The position numbers and the translations under genes were made by a program. From Alphaproteobacteria bacterium (GTDB lineage: Bacteria; Pseudomonadota; Alphaproteobacteria; ATCC43930; CGMCC-115725), in assembly GCA_030037055.1 (NCBI GenBank), contig JASHRZ010000182.1:1-6971 (forward strand): DNA of 6,971 bases. Direction: 5' to 3'. Position 1 is the first letter of the stretch; each line of letters begins with the position of its first letter. The notes under the pieces were generated by a model. That model searched no databases, had not been told where the DNA came from, and was given only the letters and a program-made list of their open reading frames with translations. Below, in pieces: positions 1 through 6,198 of the stretch.

Positions 1-2
1 AG

Positions 3-752
3 GCCGGCGCGCTCAAGGATTGGCAGTGGGCGCAGGCCGATCTCGCCGGCGCCCAGAGCGACTTCCGCAGCGCCCAGATCGCGCTCGCCGCCGTGCGCAA
101 CCGCCTGCGCATCCTGGGCAAGAGCGACGCCGAGATCAACGCGCTGGAAACTGCGCAGCAGATAAACCCGGAGGCAGTGGTCGGGGCACCGATCGCCGGC
201 ACCGTCACCCAGCGCCAGGTGGGGCTCGGCGAATACATCAACAGCGCCGCGAACGGCGCGGCCAGCCCCGTGTTCTCGATCGGCGACCTGTCGAAGGTCT
301 GGCTCGTCGCCAATGTGCGCGAAACGGATGCGCCGCTGATGCGGCTGGGCGAGCCGGTCGAGGTGCGCATCCTGGCCTATCCCGACAGGATCTTCAGGGC
401 CAAGCTCACCTATGTCGCGCCCGCGGTCGACCCCAACACGCACCGCCTGCCGGTGCGCGCCGAGGTGGAGAATCCCGATGGCGCGTTGAAGCCCGAGATG
501 TTCGCGAGCTTCAGCATCATTACCGCCAGCGACCGCACCGCCCCGGGCGTGCCGCAGAGCGCCGTCGTCTATGAGGGTGAAGCGGCGCGGGTCTGGGTCG
601 CGCACGCCGATCATACCATTGCCCTGCGCAGCATCCGTACCGGTCGGGTCAGCGCCGACGGCACGGTCGAGATCGTCGCCGGCCTTGACCTGGGCGAGCA
701 GATCGTGACCGCCGGCACGATGTTCATCGACCGCGCCGCCCAAGGCGATTGA
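3..752 (+). CDS. RND efflux periplasmic adaptor (HlyD/CzcB-type membrane fusion protein), 5' end outside window
   Basis: The frame is open from the first bases and ends at TGA 750-752, giving about 249 visible residues; the true start lies upstream. An alanine- and glutamine-rich stretch (visible residues about 8-36) is the descending arm of the alpha-helical hairpin. It is followed by the second half of the lipoyl/barrel-sandwich domain (APIAGTV, then GLGEYI). Next comes the beta-barrel domain, with VFSIGDLSKVWLVANV, RETDAPLMRLGEPVEV and the family-typical VDPNTHRLPVRAEV and NPDGALKPEMFA. A membrane-proximal domain closes the protein. Adaptors of this family link an inner-membrane RND permease to an outer-membrane channel; the CzcB/CusB branch exports metals or organic solutes, and the substrate cannot be told here. 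The next gene starts 21 bases downstream and is the wrecked partner permease, so the adaptor may be functionally orphaned although its visible frame is undamaged. Confidence 0.9.
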   Translation, partial: AGALKDWQWAQADLAGAQSDFRSAQIALAAVRNRLRILGKSDAEINALETAQQINPEAVVGAPIAGTVTQRQVGLGEYINSAANGAASPVFSIGDLSKVWLVANVRETDAPLMRLGEPVEVRILAYPDRIFRAKLTYVAPAVDPNTHRLPVRAEVENPDGALKPEMFASFSIITASDRTAPGVPQSAVVYEGEAARVWVAHADHTIALRSIRTGRVSADGTVEIVAGLDLGEQIVTAGTMFIDRAAQGD

Positions 753-773
753 GCCGTCGGGCCCTCAGGCATC

Positions 774-957
774 ATGAACGCCATCGTCACCTTTGCTCTA
801 CGCCGGCGGGCGCTGATGGTGGTGCTGCTCGCGCTGACGCTGGGCGCCGGCATCGTGAGCTTCATCAAGCCCAACATCGAGGCCTATCCCGATCCAGTGC
901 CGCCGTTGCTCGACTTCGCGGACGATCTCGCTGTTCGGCCTGAGCGACGTGAAGGTA
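774..957 (+). pseudogene. CzcA-family RND efflux permease, 5' remnant with internal deletion and frameshift
   Basis: ATG at 774 opens the canonical N terminus of a CzcA-type heavy-metal/solute RND permease: MNAIVTFALRRRALMVV, the first transmembrane helix (residues about 11-30), then the family signature IEAYPDPVPP near residues 36-45. At about 915 the sequence jumps to RTISLFGLSDVKV, read in another frame (919-957). In intact relatives this motif follows PDPVPP after roughly 35 further residues (from my memory of the family), so a deletion of about 105 bases that is not a multiple of three is inferred. After 957 permease similarity stops. A full-length CzcA is about 1,000-1,050 residues, so some 95% of the gene is gone. 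Position directly after the adaptor gene fits the usual adaptor-permease operon order. The frame from 774 runs on to a stop at 1149-1151 (125 codons) but only its first part is permease-like. Confidence 0.9.
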
Positions 958-1110
958 CCGGCTGCACGGTGGACCGCGACTTCAGCCCGCCTGCGGCGCC
1001 GCAGGTTGCGAGCGATGCGTGCGAGCCGCTTGCGGGCGAGACGGCACTGGCCGATGCCGCCTGCACAGCGCTCCGTTCAGGGCCTCGACATCCCGGGCCA
1101 GTGCTGGACG

Positions 1111-1914
1111 CAATACGCCCACGATCCCCGCACCGACTTCCTCGACTCTAGCCTTTGGGAAGCGGGCGCCTAGGACTACCCGGCGGACGTGAAGGGCTAT
1201 ACCGGCGGGCTCGCGGTCGAGCTCAACGAAAAGGATTGGGCGCTCCGCGGTGGCTGGTTCCTGGAGCCGACAATCGCCGTCAGCGCGACCTCGACATACG
1301 CTTTTGGAAGCATTTCGGCTCAGTCGTCGAGCTGGAGGCGCGGCATCTATGGCTGGGCGAGCCCGGAACATTGCGCTACCTGGTGTTCGCCAACCGCGCT
1401 CATATGAGCGATTTGCGGCAGGCGGTCGATATTGCCGAGGCGACGGACACTCCGGCGGACATCATTGCGGTGGGGCCGATCGCTGGAAAGAGGGCTTCGC
1501 GCTCAACCCGGAGCGGAGCCTCACCGAGGCTCTCGGTCTGTTTTCCCGCTTGAGCTGGAATGACGGCCGCACCGAGCCTTGGGCCGTCACCGATATCGAC
1601 CAGAGCTTCACCCTCGGGCTCACCCTCAAGGGCGCCTCGTGGGGTCGAGCCAAGGACACGGTCGGCATCGCCGGCGCGCTCAACGGCCTCTCTCGGAGCA
1701 TCAACTATTCTTCGCCAATGGCGGTCTTGGCATCCTTGCCGGCGACGGCAGCCTCGATTACGCGCCCGAAGGCATCATTGAGGCTTATTACGCCTGCGCC
1801 GTGATCGATCCGGTCGGGCTGACGCTCGACTATCAGTTCGTCGCCAACCCGGCCTTCAACCAGGAGCGCGGGCCCGTCCACGTCATGGCGGTGCGGGCGC
1901 ATGTGCAATTCTGA
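1111..1914 (+). pseudogene. OprB-family carbohydrate-selective porin, 3' remnant with nonsense codon and three frameshifts
   Basis: Reading across frames gives a continuous porin C-terminal half. Frame 1 (1111 to about 1281) encodes QYAHDPRTDFLDSSLWEAGA, a TAG stop at 1171-1173, then DYPADVKGYTGGLAVEL and DWALRGGWFLEP. A shift at about 1275-1287 leads to DLDIRFWKHFGSVVELE, LWLGEPGTLRYLVFANRA and DLRQAVDIA. A shift at about 1466-1478 leads to RWKEGFALNPERSLTEAL, GLFSRLSWNDGRTE, TDIDQSFTLGLTLKG and DTVGIAGALNGLS. A shift at about 1690-1699 leads to FFANGGLGILAGDG, APEGIIEAYY, LTLDYQFVANPAFN and RGPVHVMAVRAHVQF, ending at TGA 1912-1914. The terminal phenylalanine is the usual outer-membrane beta-barrel C-terminal signature. 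OprB porins form sugar-selective outer-membrane channels of about 400-500 residues; only about 270 are represented and the signal peptide and N-terminal barrel are missing. No functional product is expected. Confidence 0.9.
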
Positions 1915-1916
1915 GG

Positions 1917-1941
1917 CCCGCGCTATGCTCGCCGCGGGTTT
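1917..1941 (+). terminator. Weak hairpin after the porin remnant, possible terminator
   Basis: CCCGCG (1917-1922) pairs with CGCGGG (1933-1938) around a 10-base loop and is followed by only three T residues. It sits three bases past the porin stop and just upstream of the crotonase ribosome binding site. A 6-bp stem with TTT is marginal for intrinsic termination, so this may be a relic of the porin terminator or a chance GC inverted repeat. Confidence 0.3.
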
Positions 1942-1964
1942 CCGCCGCGAGGAACAGCGCCGCC

Positions 1965-2822
1965 ATGTATGAGCAGATTCTCTATGCCGTCGAGGACGGC
2001 ATCGCCACCATCACCTTGAATCGTCCGGAGAAGCTCAACGCCTTCACCAACACCATGCGCCTGGAGCTCATCGCCGCCTTCGACGCGGTCGATGCGGACG
2101 ACGCGGTGCGCGCCGTCATCGTTACCGGCGCCGGCCGCGCCTTCTGCGCCGGCGCGGATCTCTCGGCTGGCGGCAAGACCTTCGATTACGCCGCGCGGGG
2201 CGCGATTGCCGCCGACGAGCAGCGGCGCGACGGCGGCGGCACGGTGAGTCTGCGCATCTTCGACTGCAAGAAGCCGGTGATCGCCGCTGTGAACGGCCCC
2301 GCCGTCGGCGTCGGCGCCACCATGCAGCTGCCGATGGACATCCGGCTGGCCGCCGACGGCGCGCGCTTCGGCTTCGTCTTCACCCGACGCGGCGTCGTGC
2401 CTGAGGCCTGCAGCAGCTGGTTCCTGCCGCGTCTTGTCGGCATCCAGCAGGCGCTCGATTGGGTCCTGACCGGCCGCGTTTTCGATGCGCGGGAAGCGCT
2501 GGCGGGCGGCCTCGTCAAAGAGGTGCTGCCGCTGGCGGAGCTGCTGGCGGCGGCGCGCGCGCTAGCGCGCGAGATCGCCGACAATACCTCGGCGGTGTCG
2601 GTGGCGTTGGCGCGGCAGATGCTGTGGCGCATGCTCGGCGCCGACCACCCGATGGCGGCGCACAGGGTGGATTCGCGCGGCATTCAGGCGATGGGCGCCT
2701 CGCCCGACGCCTATGAGGGTGTCGCCGCCTTCCTGGAGAAGCGCAAGCCGCGCTTCACGCTGCGGCCGAGCCAGGATATGCCGGCGTTTTTTCCCTGGTG
2801 GAGCGAGCCGTCCTTCTCCTAA
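1965..2822 (+). CDS. Crotonase-superfamily protein (enoyl-CoA hydratase/isomerase family)
   Basis: This is an intact 285-residue protein, slightly longer than the usual 255-270. ATG at 1965 is preceded by GAGGA (1949-1953) at 11 bases, supporting this start. The crotonase fold is clear: ITLNRPEKLNAF near residues 16-27, the first oxyanion-hole segment AFCAGADL (59-66), KPVIAAVNGPAVGVG (103-117) with the second oxyanion peptide, MDIRLAADGARFGF (124-137), and PRLVGIQQALDWVLTG (155-170). By eye, the two hydratase glutamates (Glu144 and Glu164 of rat mitochondrial enoyl-CoA hydratase) correspond to Thr119 and Phe139, so classical hydration is doubtful. Glu147 in VVPEACSSW sits where the delta3,delta2-enoyl-CoA isomerases carry their catalytic acid, making an isomerase-like or related reaction on a CoA thioester more likely. 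It is cytosolic, with a ligand-like tail rich in Trp and Phe at the C terminus (PAFFPWWSEPSF). The substrate is unknown. It stands alone between a porin relic and a convergent protease gene. Confidence 0.92.
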   Translation: MYEQILYAVEDGIATITLNRPEKLNAFTNTMRLELIAAFDAVDADDAVRAVIVTGAGRAFCAGADLSAGGKTFDYAARGAIAADEQRRDGGGTVSLRIFDCKKPVIAAVNGPAVGVGATMQLPMDIRLAADGARFGFVFTRRGVVPEACSSWFLPRLVGIQQALDWVLTGRVFDAREALAGGLVKEVLPLAELLAAARALAREIADNTSAVSVALARQMLWRMLGADHPMAAHRVDSRGIQAMGASPDAYEGVAAFLEKRKPRFTLRPSQDMPAFFPWWSEPSFS

Positions 2823-2981
2823 ACCAGCCAGCTGTCGGCGAGCCCAAGACGCCGTGGCATGAGAACGCGTTGATCGCCGAGCGCCGCTCTCTAAGCACCA
2901 TGGCCCGGCCCTTGCGGTTGCTCGCTCTTGCTCGGGCATCAAAGCCGCAGCACGGCGTCCTATCGCCTCTCTAATCCCGAG

Positions 2982-2999
2982 GCCGGCGCGCTCGCCGGC
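2982..2999. repeat. Perfect 7-bp inverted repeat in the convergent intergenic region
   Basis: GCCGGCG (2982-2988) and CGCCGGC (2993-2999) flank a 4-base loop. The repeat lies in the 231-base gap between the 3' ends of the crotonase and protease genes, where a bidirectional terminator would be expected. No T-tract follows on either strand, so intrinsic termination is not supported. The same gap holds a longer-range 9-bp inverted pair (GACGCCGTG 2848-2856, CACGGCGTC 2951-2959). No coding signal was recognised in the gap. Confidence 0.4.
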
Positions 3000-3053
3000 A
3001 CGAGTATGAGGACGATCGCTCGTTGGCTTGGCGGCGGCGCTTCCCTCAGCGGC

Positions 3054-4394
3054 CTAGCTGCGTCCGGCGGGGGTGCTGCGCGCCACCATCTCCCGCAGCC
3101 GCGTCACCGCCACGGCGAGCTGATAATCCTTCGACGTACCGATGACCGCGGGATCGATGGCGATGTCATCCGCGTCCTGCGGCTGCCCTGTCGGGCTGCG
3201 CGCGGCGCCCTTGTCGGTGCCTTGCGGGCCGGTGTTCTTGAGCGCGCCACGCAGATCCGTCTCGTGCACGACCGTGGTGTCGGCGACCTGCTCGCCCTTG
3301 GACGGCAGGACCACCTGATCGGGCGTGATGCCGTCGCCCTGGATCGAGCGGCCCGACGGCGTATAGTAGCGCGCCGTCGTCAGCCGCAGCGCGCCGTGGC
3401 CGTCGAGCGGGATGATGGTCTGGACCGAGCCTTTGCCGAAGCTGCGGGTCCCGAGGACAAGGGCGCGGCGGCGGTCCTGCAGCGCGCCGGCGACGATCTC
3501 GGAGGCGGAGGCCGACGCGCTGTTGATAAGCACCACTACTGGCACACCGTGCAGCCGGTCGCCGTTGGGTCGCGCGTCGAAGGATTCGTCCTCGCCCGGC
3601 GATCTCCCATGGATCGAAACGATCGTGCCCCCGTCGAGGAAGTCGCCGGCAACGCTCACGGCGCTATCGAGCAGCCCGCCGGGGTCGTTGCGCAGATCGA
3701 GCACCAGCCCGTCGAGTCTGCCGCCCGCCTCGCGCTTCAGCCGGTCGAGTGCCTCGACGAGCTCGCTCTGCGTCTTTTCCATGAAAGTGGTGACGCGGAC
3801 ATAGCCGATGCGCCCTGGCTCGAGATGCGATTTGACCGAGGCGATGCGGATCACGGCGCGGGTCAAGGTAACGTCGAACGGCTTCTGCCCATTGCGCAGA
3901 ATGGTGATGCGCACCTTGGTCCCGGCCGGGCCGCGCAGCTTGTCGACGGCGTCCTTGAGGCTCATGGATTCGGTCGCCTCGCCGTTGATGCGCAGGATCA
4001 CGTCGCCGGGCTTGATGCCCGCCAGCGCCGAAGGCGTGTCGTCGATCGGCGACAGGATCTTGGGATGGCTGTCGTCGCGGGTCAGTTCGGCGCCGATGCC
4101 CGTGAACTCGCCATGGCTGTCCGAGAGCATCTCCTCATACTCGCTCTCGTCCATATAGTCGGAATGCGGATCGAGGCCGGTGAGCATGCCCTTGAGACTG
4201 TCCTTGGTGAGCTGCTCGTCGCTCACCGGCTCGACATAGGCCGCCTTGACCTTGGCCATGACCTGATGGATGAGGGCAAGATCGGCATCGCTCGAGGCGC
4301 CGGACCGCGTCCCGCTGCAGCCGATGAGGGACAGCACAGCGGCGGCGGCAAGAGCGTGAGCGGCGAGCCGGCGCAAGAAAGAGGCGGTGTTCAT
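3054..4394 (-). CDS. ctpA: S41-family C-terminal processing peptidase, predicted lipoprotein
   Basis: This is an intact 446-residue serine protease. The N terminus has a basic start, a hydrophobic run (residues about 11-25) and a lipobox LIGC with Cys26, so it is predicted to be a lipoprotein anchored in the cell envelope and acting in the periplasm. A helical segment ending in GMLTGLDPHSDYMD (69-82) is typical of CtpA proteins. A PDZ domain spans about 96-170 (GEFTGIGAEL, then SALAGIKPGDVILRINGE), which binds substrate C termini. The protease core follows: VLDLRNDPGGLLDSAV (231-246) and the catalytic region SASASASEI (292-300). Counting from the known spacing in Prc/CtpA, Ser296, Lys321 and Gln325 form the Ser/Lys/Gln catalytic set. 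Residues about 385-411 are a polar, low-complexity linker before a final helix. Such proteases trim or degrade envelope proteins, often peptidoglycan hydrolases. No adaptor or murein hydrolase gene adjoins it. The symbol is given at family level. The start codon has only a weak upstream AAGTGA. Confidence 0.94.
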   Translation of the reverse strand: MNTASFLRRLAAHALAAAAVLSLIGCSGTRSGASSDADLALIHQVMAKVKAAYVEPVSDEQLTKDSLKGMLTGLDPHSDYMDESEYEEMLSDSHGEFTGIGAELTRDDSHPKILSPIDDTPSALAGIKPGDVILRINGEATESMSLKDAVDKLRGPAGTKVRITILRNGQKPFDVTLTRAVIRIASVKSHLEPGRIGYVRVTTFMEKTQSELVEALDRLKREAGGRLDGLVLDLRNDPGGLLDSAVSVAGDFLDGGTIVSIHGRSPGEDESFDARPNGDRLHGVPVVVLINSASASASEIVAGALQDRRRALVLGTRSFGKGSVQTIIPLDGHGALRLTTARYYTPSGRSIQGDGITPDQVVLPSKGEQVADTTVVHETDLRGALKNTGPQGTDKGAARSPTGQPQDADDIAIDPAVIGTSKDYQLAVAVTRLREMVARSTPAGRS

Positions 4395-4500
4395 GGGCGG
4401 TGGTCACTTTGCGATGTCGATAGGGTGCCAATACAGCCGGGCGCGGCGTCCGCCCAGGCCATAGGCCGAGCATGGCGCAAGGCGCCCGAGGCGAGCAAGG

Positions 4501-4530
4501 GTTATAGACCGCGGAGGGCGCGCGGTCATC
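4501..4530 (-). promoter_or_regulatory. Tentative promoter for the S41 protease gene with an operator-like inverted repeat in its spacer
   Basis: On the minus strand, TATAAC (4506-4501) resembles a -10 box and GATGAC (4530-4525) is a poor match to a -35 box, 18 bases apart, about 106 bases upstream of the protease ATG. A perfect 7-bp inverted repeat, GACCGCG (4507-4513) and CGCGGTC (4521-4527) with a 7-base centre, fills the spacer. In GC-rich DNA this could be chance, and no regulator gene is nearby. The rest of the 250-base divergent region (4395-4644) shows no other convincing promoter; no good -35/-10 pair was found for the rightward gene. Confidence 0.25.
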
Positions 4531-4644
4531 GCGAAAATTGCGCTCACTCCTTGCGCCCTCGCCGACCGGCGCGTTGGCGCGCACGAGCATGGCAGCGATG
4601 GCCGCGGGCTGCTAGCATCCTGCGGCGCCGGGGAGACGAAGGCG

Positions 4645-6192
4645 ATGGGTTGGGAAGAGGATGTCGAGGAATTGCGCCGCCGCGAGGCGCTGGCGCGGGA
4701 GATGGGCGGCACCGACAAGGTGAAGCGGCAGCATGACGGCGGCAAGCTGACGGTGCGCGAACGCATTGAGCGGCTGCTCGATGCCGGCAGCTTCCACGAG
4801 GTCGGCGCCATCGCTGGCAAAGCCCGATACCGGCCGGACGGCTCGCTGGAAAGCTTCATGGCGGCGAATTTCGTCGTCGGCCGCGGACTCATCGAGGGAC
4901 GTCCTGTGGTGGTCGGCGGCGACGATTTTACCGTGCGCGGCGGCGCCGCCGACGCTTCGATCCGCGGCAAGCAGATCATCGGCGAGCAGATGGCGCTGGA
5001 GCTGCGGCTGCCGCTCATTCGCCTGGTCGACGGCACCGGCGGCGGCGGCTCGGTGCGCACGATCGAGACCGAGGGCCGCACCTATGTGCCGGCAAACCCG
5101 GCCTGGGATCTGGTGGTGGCGAATATGGGCATGGTGCCGGTGGTGGCGCTGGGGCTGGGCTCGGTCGCCGGGCTGGGCGCGGCGCGGCTGGTGACGGCGC
5201 ACTACTCGCTGATGGTCGAGGGCATCTCGCAGATGTTCATCGCCGGCCCGCCGGTGGTGGCGCGCGTCGGCCAGAGCCTCAGCAAGGAGGAGCTCGGCGG
5301 CAGCGAGATCCATGCGCGCGCCGGCGCCATCGACGACGTCGTGGCGAGCGAGGACGAGGCGTTCACGCGCACGCGGCGGTTCCTCTCCTATCTGCCGTCC
5401 TCGGTCTACGAGCTGCCGGCGCGCGGACCGGTCGGCGACGAGGCGAGCCGCCGCGAGGAATGGCTGATCGAGGCGGTGCCACGGGACCGGCGCAAGGTTT
5501 ACGACATGCGCCGTATCCTCCGCGCGGTGGTCGACCGCGACAGCTTCTTCGAGATCGGCCGCAAATTCGGCGGTTCGGCGATCACCGGCCTGGCGCGGCT
5601 CGACGGCTGGCCGGTGGCAGTGCTGGCGAGCGATCCCTACATCTATGGCGGCGGCTGGACGGCGCAGGCCTCGCAGAAGGTCACGCGCTTCGTGGACCTC
5701 GCCAACACCTTCCATCTGCCCGTCGTGCATCTCATCGACATCCCCGGCTTCATCATCGGCCTCGAGGCCGAGAAGGCCGGCACCATCCGCTATGGCGCGC
5801 GCGCGCTCGCCGCGATCTATCAGGCCAAGGTGCCGTGGTGCTCGATTCTGGTGCGCAAGGCCTTTGGTGTGGCTGGTGCAGCGCACGCCAACCACGCCCG
5901 GCTGCATTACCGCTACGCCTGGCCGTCTGGAGATTGGGGCTCGCTGCCGGTGGAGGGCGGCATCGAAGCCGCCTATCGCGCCGAGCTCGAGGCCTCGGAG
6001 GATCCCGGGAAGCTCAGGCTTGAGATCGAGGAGCGCTTGAACCGCGTGCGCTCGCCCTTCCGCGTTGCCGAGGCCTTCGGCGTCGAGGAGATCATCGATC
6101 CCCGCGACACGCGTCCGCTGCTGTGCGAATTCGCCAATCTCACCGCCAAGCTGCGCGAGCCCGGGCCAGTGGCGATGGCTATGCGGCCATAG
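4645..6192 (+). CDS. Acyl-CoA carboxylase carboxyltransferase (beta) subunit
   Basis: This is an intact 515-residue protein, the normal length for PccB/AccD5-type subunits. ATG at 4645 follows GGGGAG (4630-4635) at 9 bases. It carries the two crotonase-like halves of the carboxyltransferase domain. The N half has KLTVRERIERLLDAGSFHE (34-52), DDFTVRGGA (93-101), a glycine-rich VDGTGGGGS (128-136) and EELGGSEIHARAGAID (215-230). The C half has FGGSAITGLARLDG (308-321), IDIPGFIIGLEAEKAGT (364-380), VRKAFGVAGAAHAN (403-416) and YAWPSGDWG (424-432). The subunit moves carboxylate from carboxybiotin to an acyl-CoA in the cytosol and needs a biotin carboxylase/carrier partner, which is not in this window. 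The C-half oxyanion loop differs from propionyl-CoA carboxylase (GVAGAA in place of GGAYDV), so the substrate should not be assumed to be propionyl- or acetyl-CoA. The next gene is a broken substrate-binding protein starting a few bases downstream, suggesting an old operon. Confidence 0.93.
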   Translation: MGWEEDVEELRRREALAREMGGTDKVKRQHDGGKLTVRERIERLLDAGSFHEVGAIAGKARYRPDGSLESFMAANFVVGRGLIEGRPVVVGGDDFTVRGGAADASIRGKQIIGEQMALELRLPLIRLVDGTGGGGSVRTIETEGRTYVPANPAWDLVVANMGMVPVVALGLGSVAGLGAARLVTAHYSLMVEGISQMFIAGPPVVARVGQSLSKEELGGSEIHARAGAIDDVVASEDEAFTRTRRFLSYLPSSVYELPARGPVGDEASRREEWLIEAVPRDRRKVYDMRRILRAVVDRDSFFEIGRKFGGSAITGLARLDGWPVAVLASDPYIYGGGWTAQASQKVTRFVDLANTFHLPVVHLIDIPGFIIGLEAEKAGTIRYGARALAAIYQAKVPWCSILVRKAFGVAGAAHANHARLHYRYAWPSGDWGSLPVEGGIEAAYRAELEASEDPGKLRLEIEERLNRVRSPFRVAEAFGVEEIIDPRDTRPLLCEFANLTAKLREPGPVAMAMRP

Positions 6193-6198
6193 CCGCCG

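Noticed and set aside
774..1151. A 125-residue small membrane protein starting at the permease ATG
   Set aside because: Only the first 44 or so residues are permease-like; the rest is out-of-frame read-through of a deletion junction, so it is better described as a pseudogene product than as a new gene.
2980..2993. 14-base sequence identical to the first 14 bases of the window (1-14)
   Set aside because: It is short, GC-rich and composed of common alanine/glycine codon combinations; one copy is inside a coding region and there is no extended flanking similarity, so a mobile or functional repeat is not supported.
2928..4736. 602-codon plus-strand open frame opposite the S41 protease gene
   Set aside because: It is antisense to a protein with full lipobox, PDZ and Ser/Lys/Gln protease motifs, and its translation is arginine-rich without any recognisable domain. 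GC-rich third positions commonly create such shadows.
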